Shown here piece by piece: positions 49,249 to 60,198 of a DNA stretch of 64,000 bases; the stretch's first letter is position 1, and the number at the start of each line of letters is the position of its first letter. Position numbers and translations under genes: made by a program. Origin of the DNA: Verrucomicrobiota bacterium JB022 (GTDB taxonomy: Bacteria; Verrucomicrobiota; Verrucomicrobiia; Opitutales; Oceanipulchritudinaceae); contig JAUTCQ010000020.1 in assembly GCA_030673845.1 (NCBI GenBank), positions 124,001 to 188,000 of the forward strand, written 5' to 3'. Under the pieces are notes generated by a model. That model saw only the letters and a list, made by a program, of their open reading frames with translations, was not told the origin of the DNA and did not search any database.

Positions 49249-50970
49249 ATGCCGAAAACGGTTCACATTATTGGTCACCGCAACCCCGACGCCGACGCGA
49301 TCTGCTCCGCGATCGGTTATGAAGCTTACAAGCACGCCAAGGGGGAGGAACACTGCCGCGCCGCCCGTTGCGGCAACTCCAACGCTCGAATCGACGCGAT
49401 CCTGAAGCGCTTCCATGTCCGCCTGCCCAACTTCATCGGCGATGTGACGCCCAAGGTGCAAGATGTGATGACGACGGAGATCCACAAGGTGCCCGTCGAT
49501 GCGACCTGCACGGAAGCGCTGGAAATGATCGACCGCTACGGCATCCGCGTGCTGCCGGTCGTCGATGAGGGCAACCAGCTGAAAGGCACGCTGTCTATTT
49601 TTGATCTGGGGGACTACTTTATCCCGAAACCGCGCCAGGAGATGCGGATGCGCCACGTCTTCACCAGCATCAGCGACATCGTGCGCGCGTTGAAGGCCCA
49701 GGTGGTGAACCTCGTGGACGAGGACCGCAGCGAAGACCTCTTTGTGCGGGTCGGCGCGATGGACATTCGCTCGTTTGGCAAGCGCTACTCCGAAGACGAG
49801 ACACTCGCGCGCCAATCCGTCATCGTGGTGGGCGACCGCTACGACATCCAACAGCGCTCGATCATGCTGGGCATGCGCCTGCTGGTGATCACCGGGGGCC
49901 TGCCAGTCGACGACGACGTGGTCGAGATGGCGAAGGAACGCGGCGTGAGCATCATCATCAGCCCGGCCGACTCCGCCACCACCTCGTGGGTGATCCGTAG
50001 TGCGGGCCGCGTCGACCGCGTGATGACGACCGACAAGATCGAGTCGTTCGGCCCGGAAGAACGCCTGAGCCTCGTGAAGCGCAAGGTGGCCAACAGCCGC
50101 GCCGTCGCCTACATGGTGAAAGACGATGACGAGCGCCTGATCGGCGTCTTCTCCAAGACAGACCTGGTGAAGCCGATCGAGACCAACCTGATCCTCGTCG
50201 ACCACAACGAGCTGAGCCAGGCCGTGCCGGGTGCCGACCAGGTGAACATCCTGGAAGTGATCGACCACCACCGCCTCGGCAACCCGCCGACCCAGCAACC
50301 CATCCTTTTCATCAACCGCCCCGTCGGCTCGACCTCCACCATCGTGGCCGACCTGTTCCAGCGCGACGGGATCGAGCCGAGCCCCGCCATCGCGGGCGTG
50401 CTGATGGGCGGCATCATCTCCGACACACTCAACCTGCGCGGCCCGACCACGACGGAGCGCGATGCCGACCTGCTCTCGTGGCTCTCGGGCATCGCCCAGA
50501 CCAAGGCGGACGATCTGGCCGAGCTGATCTTCAATGCCGGCTCCGTCATCCTCAGCAACGAGCCGCGCGACGTGATCCGCTCCGACATGAAGGCTTACAG
50601 CGAGGGTGAAGTGACCTACAGCGTGAGCCAGATCGAGGAGCTGGGCTTCGAGAACTTCCTCAAGCACCGCGAGAAGATCGAGGAGGCGCTGGAGGCCGTC
50701 TGCAAGGAAGATGGCTACTACTTTGCCGCTCTGCTGGTGACCGACATCAATACGCAAAACTCGCTGCTGCTCGTGAGCGGTAACGAGCCGTTTATCGACG
50801 CCATCACCTACCCCAACCGCGACGCACACGACATCTTTGAGCTGAACGGCATCGTGAGCCGCAAGAAGCAGCTGATCCCTTATCTGACCAGCCTGCTCAA
50901 GGCCCACCTCGGCAACGGCGAGGCCCAACCGCAACAGCCGGTGGCCCAGGCGCCGGAAGTCGAAGCTTAA
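49249..50970 (+). CDS. CBS-domain manganese-dependent inorganic pyrophosphatase (DHH family)
   Basis: Hydrolyses pyrophosphate. From the ATG at 49249 it has 573 residues. Catalytic motifs are split: GHRNPDADAICSA (about 8-20) and, after an insertion, VIDHHRLGN (about 340). The insertion carries CBS1 (about 65-125), a DRTGG domain and CBS2 (about 255-320), typical of nucleotide-regulated CBS-PPases activated by ATP or Ap4A and inhibited by AMP. DHHA2 is at the C-terminus (about 420-555), with the substrate-binding SRKK. A TTG at 49222 is a less likely start. Confidence 0.93.
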   Translation: MPKTVHIIGHRNPDADAICSAIGYEAYKHAKGEEHCRAARCGNSNARIDAILKRFHVRLPNFIGDVTPKVQDVMTTEIHKVPVDATCTEALEMIDRYGIRVLPVVDEGNQLKGTLSIFDLGDYFIPKPRQEMRMRHVFTSISDIVRALKAQVVNLVDEDRSEDLFVRVGAMDIRSFGKRYSEDETLARQSVIVVGDRYDIQQRSIMLGMRLLVITGGLPVDDDVVEMAKERGVSIIISPADSATTSWVIRSAGRVDRVMTTDKIESFGPEERLSLVKRKVANSRAVAYMVKDDDERLIGVFSKTDLVKPIETNLILVDHNELSQAVPGADQVNILEVIDHHRLGNPPTQQPILFINRPVGSTSTIVADLFQRDGIEPSPAIAGVLMGGIISDTLNLRGPTTTERDADLLSWLSGIAQTKADDLAELIFNAGSVILSNEPRDVIRSDMKAYSEGEVTYSVSQIEELGFENFLKHREKIEEALEAVCKEDGYYFAALLVTDINTQNSLLLVSGNEPFIDAITYPNRDAHDIFELNGIVSRKKQLIPYLTSLLKAHLGNGEAQPQQPVAQAPEVEA

Positions 50971-51001
50971 GGCAGCACCAGGATCTTTTTGGACATGAGA
51001 A

Positions 51002-51032
51002 AGCCGGGCTGGAGAGCACTCCGCCCGGCTTC
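51002..51032. terminator. Bidirectional terminator between the pyrophosphatase and the TonB receptor
   Basis: Perfect 9-bp stem AAGCCGGGC / GCCCGGCTT with a 13-base loop; T-rich but not uninterrupted on either side. Confidence 0.7.
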
Positions 51033-51061
51033 TTGTTGGTTCGATCCAGAGGAAAAGGGTC

Positions 51062-54000
51062 CTAGAACCGCCCCTTTACGCCGAAGGTATACTGGGCGCC
51101 GTATTCGCTATAAGAAGTGAGGCGCTGCGGGCCCGCCACGTTGCCGTTGTAGACTTCCCATTCGTAGGACTCGTTGGTCACATTACGACCGGCCACGAAA
51201 AGCGACATCCAGGGCGTAACCGCATACTCCACGTTGAGGTCGAGCTCCAGACGCGAGCGGATGTATTCGTTGGCGCCTTCGAGGTCGTCATATTGCTCGC
51301 GGAACTGACGGCCACGGTAGTTCCACTTCATAAAGGCAAGCCACTTGCCCGCAGTGAACTTGACTGCAGCATTGCCCGTGCGGGGGATGAAGTCGTTGAA
51401 GTCGGCCTCGTTCTCGCCTTCCAGCTGCAGGTAGGTGTAGTTGAGCATCAGGGTAAAATGGCGGCCCCAATCGCCAAGCGGCGTCAGCGGCTGCTCGTAA
51501 TTGAACTCGACACCCTGAATACGAGCATCGCCCCCGTTGCGCTCGGTTTGGTATTCCCATCCGCGGGTATACTCTGGTAAGCCCAATTCATCCATCAGAG
51601 CCTGATCGACGACCTGCCTTGAATTGGTGAAGAAGTTGACGATCTCCTTGCGGAAGACGCCGACCGAGATCACCCCGGCATTATCGGTGTAGTATTCGAG
51701 CGACACGTCGTAGTTGTCGGCCTCCCAGGGTTCGAGACCGGGATTGGAAGTCACGACAAAGCCCGGAGGCCCGTTTTCGCCCGTGTTCTCACCGATCCAA
51801 CGGTAAGGCACGATGTTGTGCAAAGCCGGACGACCGATCGTCTTGGCATAGGCAACGCGCAGCACCAGCTTGTCCGTCAAGTTATAGCGGGCGTGGGCGC
51901 TGGGGTAAAAGCCGTCGTAAGAGCGACCAAACTGGGCACCGCGGACGGTAAACTCACGTTCGGCCCGTTCGGCATCGGGGTCTCCGGTGACATCGCCGTC
52001 CTGGGTATAGCCTGCCCCCTCATCCTCCGTCTTTTCGTAGCGCACCCCACCGACGAGGCGCAGTTGGCTGTTGAAGAACCAGCCTTCGAGCATGCCATAG
52101 TAGGCTGTGATCTTTTCGTTGAGCGAAGCCGAGCTGATCGCCCGGGAGCGGATCGCGTTGTATTGCTGCTGATCCGTCTGCAGGAAATACTCCGGATGCT
52201 GCACATACAAGTCGTAGAGGCGCCACGGGCTGGCATAGTCGAAGCCCGGGTAATTGAAGCCGGGCGACATGCCGGAGAAGTTGGTATCCTCCAACCCCGC
52301 CAGGCCTTCATCGAGCCCGTTGTCGATGCCGTCGGGCCCCACGTAGGTCCACTCCGCAGTGTAGGTGTCGATTTCCCGCTGGAGGTCGTTGTGAGATCCA
52401 CCGAAGCGGAAAGTCGGGCGGGCCGGCAAATCGAAGGTATACCCCGCATTGAAGCGCGCTTCCTTCACCGTATCCGACGACTCGTAGGGAGAGCTGGAAA
52501 CGGTGCGCAACTCGTAGTTGTCGATCGCGGTGATGTCTACCGGCTGCCCCGCCTCATTAAAGGCCGTCACCTGCCCCACCGAGCCGGTGCTGTAGTCGAT
52601 GTCGTCGAAGTTGACCCGCAGCCCGGAGATACGCGCGTTCACGGTGCGGAAAAAGCCATTTTCCATGTCGTCATAGGAATTGGTCGACTTGGAGTAGCTG
52701 GCCCCCGCATCGACCTCCCAACGCTCACCGTAATAGGTATACTTCAGGTTGAAGGTGTTGTTGTCGCTCTCGCGCTCCTGATAGTTCCCGTCTTGGGTGA
52801 TATGGCCGTCGTTGTCATCGCCGTAGACGTATTCGGTGCTATGGTCTTCCGTCTCTCCGCTCACGAAGGTCAGGCGACGCGAGGCAGAGATGCCGTTGTA
52901 GATATTGCCGTAATAGGAAAACGAAAGCTGCTGGTTGTCGGTGAAACGCCAGTCGGCCTTGATCCCCGCCGAATTCCTCGAAGTGGAGCTCTGCTCCGTC
53001 CGGGTGCTGACCTGCCTGAGATAGGTGTCGCTCCCAAGGTCGTCATACTGATAGGTGGGGACGTTGGTGCGGCTGAGGTTGAACTGGTTGGCGCTGGCGC
53101 CGCTGAAGACGAAGCCCAGATCGTCGGTCATGGGCAGCGCGTAGCTCAGGCTGACCGAGGGCAGCGTCTTGAACGAGCTGTGCTCGCCCGGCCCCGGCGA
53201 CTTGAGGTTGACGGCGTTGCTGTTGATCGAGAGGTAGGCCGAGTAGTTGAGCTCGGGTTGGGCATACTCGAAGGCAGACTTGGAGATCAGGTTGACCGAG
53301 CCACCGAGCGAGTTGGCCGAATCCGCCGCCGTGGGCAGCTTCGTCACCTCGATGCGCGAGACGTTGTTGATGCTCGTCTGATCGAGGCCGAAGCTGCGCG
53401 AGTGGTTTTGGGTGGAGTTGGTGGCGGCACTCGCAATCTGCCCGCCGTCGACCGTCACATTGGTGAAGTTCGAGGAAAAGCCGCGGACCTGCACGCCCTG
53501 GGCGACGTTGCCGTTATACTCGATCGTCACCCCCGGCATGTGCTTCATGAACTCGCCGATATTGCCTTGCGACACTTCGCCAAAGGCATCGGTCGAGACG
53601 ACGTTCTTGAGGTTTTCCGAAAAGCGCTGCTCGTTGAGGGCCAGCGCGTCGGCCCCCATGTCTCCTGCCGTGACTTCAAAGGCTTCGAGCTCGAAGATAT
53701 CCTCGTCACCTTCGCCGGTCTGAGCCGGGGTGACCGGCGCGCGGGCTGGGTTGAGGTTTACCCGCACGGAGGCACTCTGGTCGGCCACCACCGTGACCGG
53801 GATCTGCTGGGTTTCGAGGCCGGTGTAGAAGACGCTCAGTGTCTGGGCGCCCGCCGGCACGCCCGAAAGGGTAAACTCGCCGTATTCGTTGGAGAAGACA
53901 AAGCGGTCAGTACCCGCCAGAGTAATACGCGCATTCCGCAGATAACGGCCGGTAGCCTCATTCAGCACCCGACCGCGCACGGTGCCGGTGCCTTGTTGCG

Positions 54001-54178
54001 CTGCATCGGGAGTGGCAACCGGGGCCTCCTGAGCTTGGGCGGGGATGGCAGGAGCAACGGCAAAAAGGCACATGAGCGGCCACCAAGTCTTGGTGACACA
54101 CGCTGAAAGGGTAGAGGGCAACTTACGGCTTTCGTGAAAAGACAAAATCTTTTCACCATTTTTTTGGGTAGAATTCAT
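51062..54178 (-). CDS. TonB-dependent receptor with an N-terminal carboxypeptidase-like domain
   Basis: A 1038-residue outer-membrane receptor from the ATG at 54178. The n-region before the hydrophobic core is unusually long (about 30 residues); the cut is predicted near AQAQEAP at about 50. A CarboxypepD_reg-like domain follows (about 60-150: VRGRVLNEATGRYLRNARI, FTLSGVPAGAQTL), then the plug (about 200-310: FAEVSQGNIGEFMKHMPGV-like region) and a 22-stranded barrel that ends in the aromatic GVKGRF. It uses the TonB system encoded at 28816-35209. The substrate is unknown; no degradation or chelator genes adjoin. Confidence 0.9.
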   Translation of the reverse strand: MNSTQKNGEKILSFHESRKLPSTLSACVTKTWWPLMCLFAVAPAIPAQAQEAPVATPDAAQQGTGTVRGRVLNEATGRYLRNARITLAGTDRFVFSNEYGEFTLSGVPAGAQTLSVFYTGLETQQIPVTVVADQSASVRVNLNPARAPVTPAQTGEGDEDIFELEAFEVTAGDMGADALALNEQRFSENLKNVVSTDAFGEVSQGNIGEFMKHMPGVTIEYNGNVAQGVQVRGFSSNFTNVTVDGGQIASAATNSTQNHSRSFGLDQTSINNVSRIEVTKLPTAADSANSLGGSVNLISKSAFEYAQPELNYSAYLSINSNAVNLKSPGPGEHSSFKTLPSVSLSYALPMTDDLGFVFSGASANQFNLSRTNVPTYQYDDLGSDTYLRQVSTRTEQSSTSRNSAGIKADWRFTDNQQLSFSYYGNIYNGISASRRLTFVSGETEDHSTEYVYGDDNDGHITQDGNYQERESDNNTFNLKYTYYGERWEVDAGASYSKSTNSYDDMENGFFRTVNARISGLRVNFDDIDYSTGSVGQVTAFNEAGQPVDITAIDNYELRTVSSSPYESSDTVKEARFNAGYTFDLPARPTFRFGGSHNDLQREIDTYTAEWTYVGPDGIDNGLDEGLAGLEDTNFSGMSPGFNYPGFDYASPWRLYDLYVQHPEYFLQTDQQQYNAIRSRAISSASLNEKITAYYGMLEGWFFNSQLRLVGGVRYEKTEDEGAGYTQDGDVTGDPDAERAEREFTVRGAQFGRSYDGFYPSAHARYNLTDKLVLRVAYAKTIGRPALHNIVPYRWIGENTGENGPPGFVVTSNPGLEPWEADNYDVSLEYYTDNAGVISVGVFRKEIVNFFTNSRQVVDQALMDELGLPEYTRGWEYQTERNGGDARIQGVEFNYEQPLTPLGDWGRHFTLMLNYTYLQLEGENEADFNDFIPRTGNAAVKFTAGKWLAFMKWNYRGRQFREQYDDLEGANEYIRSRLELDLNVEYAVTPWMSLFVAGRNVTNESYEWEVYNGNVAGPQRLTSYSEYGAQYTFGVKGRF

Positions 54179-54578
54179 GAACAAGAAGCAGCCAAGACCT
54201 TTCCTTCTCTGAGTAATTCGGTTCAAGTCAGCTCGAACAGAAACGCTAAAAAGCTGAAAATATCAGCATTTGAGCGCGGTAGGCTCTTGAAGCCCAAAGG
54301 TATGCCTTGGCATTGAAGTTGAGTTTCTGGGGGATTTGCAAATGAAACGGCAAACTTATTTCACCGCATTTACCCTTCAACTTCACCTCATACGAACAGA
54401 ACTCAAATTGAAAATCAACGCGTGAGGGAACTAAAACAAACGATTAAACCTTTCGCCTTACGGCTGATTAAGGGTATTACTGTATTTTGTGTTCAAATGC
54501 ACACAACGCTACTGCCCTTTTGGAAGACACCTTTCAGTCCAGAGGCCCACCGAAGCGACATAATCGCTACAAACAACC
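54179..54578. other. Leader region of the TonB receptor, AT-rich
   Basis: About 400 bases with no supported gene, visibly AT-richer than its surroundings. It must carry the receptor promoter, but no -35/-10 pair was clear. TGAAGTTGA (about 54315) recurs inverted as TCAACTTCA (about 54376) and again in part near 54583; possible operator half-sites, low confidence. Small open frames here lack coding character. Confidence 0.4.
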
Positions 54579-55625
54579 CTACTTCAACTCCCAGCTGGGA
54601 TCGAAGGTAAGCAGGCCAGCTTGGGCAGGCTGCACGCCCTGCGGGTCCAGATAGGCGGCAAAGGCGATCATGCTCGCATTGTCGCCCGTGTGGCGGGGCT
54701 CGGCGATCAGCAGAGGCAAACGGGCCTCCTCGGCCAGCGCCCCGAAGGCGGCACGCAAGCTCCGGTTGTTGGCGACCCCGCCCGAGAGGCCCATGCTCTT
54801 CCAGCGGCCGCGCTGTCGTCGCCAGATCTGCCGCGTCTTGCCCACCAGCGAATCGATCACCGCCTGCTGATAGCTCGCGCACAGGTTGGGCAAGACCCGT
54901 TCGAGCTTCTCATCGTCCATCCCCTCCAGCGTATAGCGGAGGCTGGTCTTGAGGCCGGAGAAGGAAAATTTGGGCTCGCCGGAATTGAGGAAGCCGCGCG
55001 GAAAGTCATAGGCCGCTGGGTCTCCCCCCTCGGCCGTGCGCTCGATCAGCGGACCACCCGGGTATGGCATGCCGAGCAGTTTCGCGCCCTTGTCGAGCGC
55101 CTCGCCCGCCGCATCGTCGACCGTCTGGGCGAGAATGTGAACGCGCTCGTCTTCGTCGATCTCGCACAGGATGGTATTGCCACCCGAGACGATCATGCCG
55201 AGGTGCGGCAGCAGCGCCCGAAAACTCGACTGGCCCGGCCCGAAATTTGCCGGATCGGCCGCATGGGTGCCGATGAAGGGCGAATAGACGTGCCCGCGCA
55301 GGTGATTGACGCCCACGACTGGAACCTGCCACGCCAAGCCGAGCGCCTGTGCCAGCGACACGCCGAGGGCAAGGCAGCCCGCGAGCCCCGGGCCCGTCGT
55401 CACTGCGATCTGCGAGGGGCGTGCGTCCCCCAGCTCTTCCTTGGCCACCTTGACGAGCCACGGGAAGAACTCGAGGTGGGCACGGCTGGCCACATCGGGC
55501 ACAATGCCGCCGTATTCCTGGTGGCGCTGGAGGGAGCTTTGCACCCACTCGCCCACGATGCCCTTGGCAGGGTCGAACAGGGCCACGGCCGACTCGTCGC
55601 ACGAGCTTTCGATCGCAAAAATCAT
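54579..55625 (-). CDS. tsaD: tRNA N6-adenosine threonylcarbamoyltransferase
   Basis: Transfers the threonylcarbamoyl group to A37 of tRNAs that read ANN codons (t6A), with TsaB and TsaE. The 348-residue protein starts IFAIESSCDESAVAL. The metal-binding histidines are His108 and His112 (NHLRGH), and GLSGGVANN and the late HTGDNASMIAF are family hallmarks. Its ATG is 4 bases from the tcdA stop codon, so the two t6A-pathway genes form an operon. Confidence 0.96.
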   Translation of the reverse strand: MIFAIESSCDESAVALFDPAKGIVGEWVQSSLQRHQEYGGIVPDVASRAHLEFFPWLVKVAKEELGDARPSQIAVTTGPGLAGCLALGVSLAQALGLAWQVPVVGVNHLRGHVYSPFIGTHAADPANFGPGQSSFRALLPHLGMIVSGGNTILCEIDEDERVHILAQTVDDAAGEALDKGAKLLGMPYPGGPLIERTAEGGDPAAYDFPRGFLNSGEPKFSFSGLKTSLRYTLEGMDDEKLERVLPNLCASYQQAVIDSLVGKTRQIWRRQRGRWKSMGLSGGVANNRSLRAAFGALAEEARLPLLIAEPRHTGDNASMIAFAAYLDPQGVQPAQAGLLTFDPSWELK

Positions 55626-55629
55626 GGTC

Positions 55630-56460
55630 TTACGCTTCCTGAGCTTTGGCTTCCGCGATGGCGCGGGGGTTGATCGGGCGGCGGATGTCCTCCGTCAGCA
55701 TCTGCAGGACGAGCCCGCTCATGATGAAGCCGACCGTGCCCGTAATATGCGTGGCGGTGCCGTAGCCGTAGTCGCAGTTCAGCCGTAGCTCCGTGCCCGG
55801 CTCCGGGGTGGCGCAAACGCTGCCGTCCTGATGCGGGTAGACGGGCTCTTCCGGCGAAAATACACTGGGGATACGCCAGCGACGGCGCGTCTCACGAGGG
55901 AAGCCGAAATCCTTGCGCAGCTTCTTGCGCGTCATCGCCAGCAGCGGGTCGTTGATCGCCTTGGTGATGTCGGCCACCCGGATTTGAGTTGCATCGCGCT
56001 TGCCGCCCGCCCCGCCGGAGGTCACCACCCGGATGCCGCGAAAGCAGCACTCGGCGAGCAGGTGCGCCTTGGGCGTGAGCGCGTCAATGGCGTCGACGAC
56101 CACGTCGAAGCCCGGCGAAAGCAGCGCATCGGCATTGCGCTCGGAGAAGTAGACCTGCTGGACGTCGACCGAGATCGTCGGCTGGATCAAGCGTGCGCGC
56201 TCGGCGAGCACGGCGGCCTTGGCCCGCCCGATGTTGCCCTCCAGCGCGTGCAGCTGGCGGTTGACGTTGCTCACGCAAACCTCGTCGAGGTCGATCAGGG
56301 TCAGGTGCCCCACCCCGCTGCGCGCGAGAGCCTCCACAATCCACGAGCCAACGCCCCCGAGGCCCACCACGGCTACCCTCGCCTCGCGCAACCGCTGCAG
56401 GCCCGCTTGCCCATACAAGCGGCCAATGCCCCCGAAGCGAAAGCTGTAATCGTCGTCCAT
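55630..56460 (-). CDS. tcdA: tRNA threonylcarbamoyladenosine dehydratase (cyclic t6A synthase)
   Basis: E1-like enzyme that uses ATP to cyclise t6A into ct6A at position 37. The 276 residues begin YSFRFGGIGRLYGQAGLQRL; the nucleotide motif VVGLGGVGSW (32-41) is followed by RSGVGHLTLIDLDEVCVSNVNRQ, and DAIDALTPKAHLL and the GGAGGKRDATQI block are as in CsdL/TcdA. No CxxC zinc pair is seen, which is normal for TcdA. It acts directly on the product of the neighbouring tsaD. Confidence 0.94.
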   Translation of the reverse strand: MDDDYSFRFGGIGRLYGQAGLQRLREARVAVVGLGGVGSWIVEALARSGVGHLTLIDLDEVCVSNVNRQLHALEGNIGRAKAAVLAERARLIQPTISVDVQQVYFSERNADALLSPGFDVVVDAIDALTPKAHLLAECCFRGIRVVTSGGAGGKRDATQIRVADITKAINDPLLAMTRKKLRKDFGFPRETRRRWRIPSVFSPEEPVYPHQDGSVCATPEPGTELRLNCDYGYGTATHITGTVGFIMSGLVLQMLTEDIRRPINPRAIAEAKAQEA

Positions 56461-56507
56461 CTCAAAACGTTCTGCGACCGCAGCGCGCTTGGCAAGCGCG
56501 GAGGCTA

Positions 56508-57089
56508 TCAGTAATCTTCGTCAAACTCTATCGCCACAGCTGCCTTATCGGCTACCTCCTCATTAAATGCTTCCATCAGCAATGAGACGTTCCAGATATC
56601 AAAGGCAGAATAACGGACCTTATTCGCCTTTCCCTCCCTGACCAGCCAGCCACCCTTTCGAGTGGGTATCTCGTTGGTTGAATCCCCACTTCGATTAAAG
56701 TAAACTGGCTCTGCATCGGTAACCTTAACTAAAGCTATGCCATGCCTTAAGGCATATTCGACTGCACCTCTTTGGAATCTTACAGTTGAAAAAATCATCC
56801 CTTTGTGTGCACCACAAGAACGAATTCTATCAGCAAGGATCTGTACAATTTCCCGCTTAATAGGGTTACGGTGGTGCTTACACTCAATTAGCACGATAAA
56901 GCGTGTATTAAGCGCCTCAAACCTCGCGACCACATCTATTTCATATTCTCCATCGCAGCCCTGAAGCTTCTCTCGGCGCGTGGTCTCAAAACTCTCGAGC
57001 CCCACACCAGACTTTTGAATGAGGCACTGAACGTGTTGTTCAAACTCTTCTGGAGTATAGGCTGCGCTAGTCGTATATGGATTATCCAT
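56508..57089 (-). CDS. Mrr-like restriction endonuclease domain protein
   Basis: A 193-residue PD-(D/E)xK nuclease of the Mrr_cat type from the ATG at 57089. The active site reads Asp52 in EYEIDVVAR and Glu69-Cys70-Lys71 in LIECKHHRN, followed by the family helix KREIVQILADRIRSCGAHKGMIFST. The N-terminal winged-helix DNA-binding domain of full Mrr (about 110 residues) is absent. The last 45 residues are not part of the fold. The GC content is visibly lower than in the flanking genes. It lies 41 bases downstream of an AbrB-type gene on the same strand. Confidence 0.85.
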   Translation of the reverse strand: MDNPYTTSAAYTPEEFEQHVQCLIQKSGVGLESFETTRREKLQGCDGEYEIDVVARFEALNTRFIVLIECKHHRNPIKREIVQILADRIRSCGAHKGMIFSTVRFQRGAVEYALRHGIALVKVTDAEPVYFNRSGDSTNEIPTRKGGWLVREGKANKVRYSAFDIWNVSLLMEAFNEEVADKAAVAIEFDEDY

Positions 57090-57130
57090 TCTATGGTAGG
57101 ACCTTACGATTAAGCTCTTTTGCATATTTT

Positions 57131-57352
57131 TCAGATACCATCAATAGCCTCATCCATCTCTTCGAGCGAAAGCGAGCGGTCGATTTTGATCATTCCCTTC
57201 AACTCACGGATTGGACGCTTTTGGGGAACCATGACGATCCGCCCTTCATCAATGAAGCAGGTTAGCCTGTCCCCTTGATGCAGGTCGAGGTGCTTGCGGA
57301 TGTCCGCAGGCAAGGTCATCTGCCCTTTTGTCGTGATCGTAGTGTCGCTCAT
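57131..57352 (-). CDS. AbrB/MazE/SpoVT-domain antitoxin-like protein
   Basis: A 73-residue swapped-hairpin DNA-binding protein from the ATG at 57352 (three codons further in the longer frame). The SpoVT pattern TTITTKGQMTLPADIRKHLDLHQGDRL runs over 2-29, and the C-terminus LKGMIKIDRSLSLEEMDEAI is typical of VapB-type antitoxins whose tails neutralise a PIN toxin. No PIN gene is present on either side; the adjoining co-directional gene is the Mrr-like nuclease. It lies on the same lower-GC patch. Probably autoregulates the pair. Confidence 0.88.
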   Translation of the reverse strand: MSDTTITTKGQMTLPADIRKHLDLHQGDRLTCFIDEGRIVMVPQKRPIRELKGMIKIDRSLSLEEMDEAIDGI

Positions 57353-57397
57353 CGGCTTCACACAATAAATACGGGGGGCAACGATTCGTCAACTTCC

Positions 57398-60004
<2,607 letters not shown>

Positions 60005-60093
60005 AGCGGCGTATCCTGAAACCATCCGCGCGCTCCCGGCAAGGGGGAAAACCGGCGGTTTCATGAACAAGGGAGTGAGACAAGAAGAAAAGA

Positions 60094-60171
60094 CTCAACA
60101 AAAGGACACAAAGAGCGCAAAGAACCTATACAAAAGATCAAACTTTGTGCTCTTCGTGTTCTTCTGTTGAG
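60094..60171. repeat. Dispersed inverted-repeat element, copy 2 (between the oxidase gene and mutS)
   Basis: Two 29-base arms, 60094-60122 (begins CTCAACAAAAGGACAC) and 60143-60171 (begins CTTTGTGCTCTTCGTG), are complementary at 25 of 29 positions around a 20-base AT-rich loop. The right arm matches copy 1 at 27 of 28 positions. It lies in the 194-base gap between co-oriented genes, 28 bases beyond the oxidase stop codon. Confidence 0.88.
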
Positions 60172-60198
60172 AGTATTTGTCCAGTTGTCCCTCTTTCC

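Noticed and set aside
49063-50934. A 623-residue open frame antisense to the CBS pyrophosphatase
   Set aside because: The sense strand encodes a complete pyrophosphatase; the antisense translation is dominated by His, Asp, Val and Arg from codon mirror effects.
51818-54106. A 762-residue open frame antisense to the TonB receptor
   Set aside because: The opposite strand carries a full receptor with signal peptide, plug and barrel; the antisense product has no recognisable domain.
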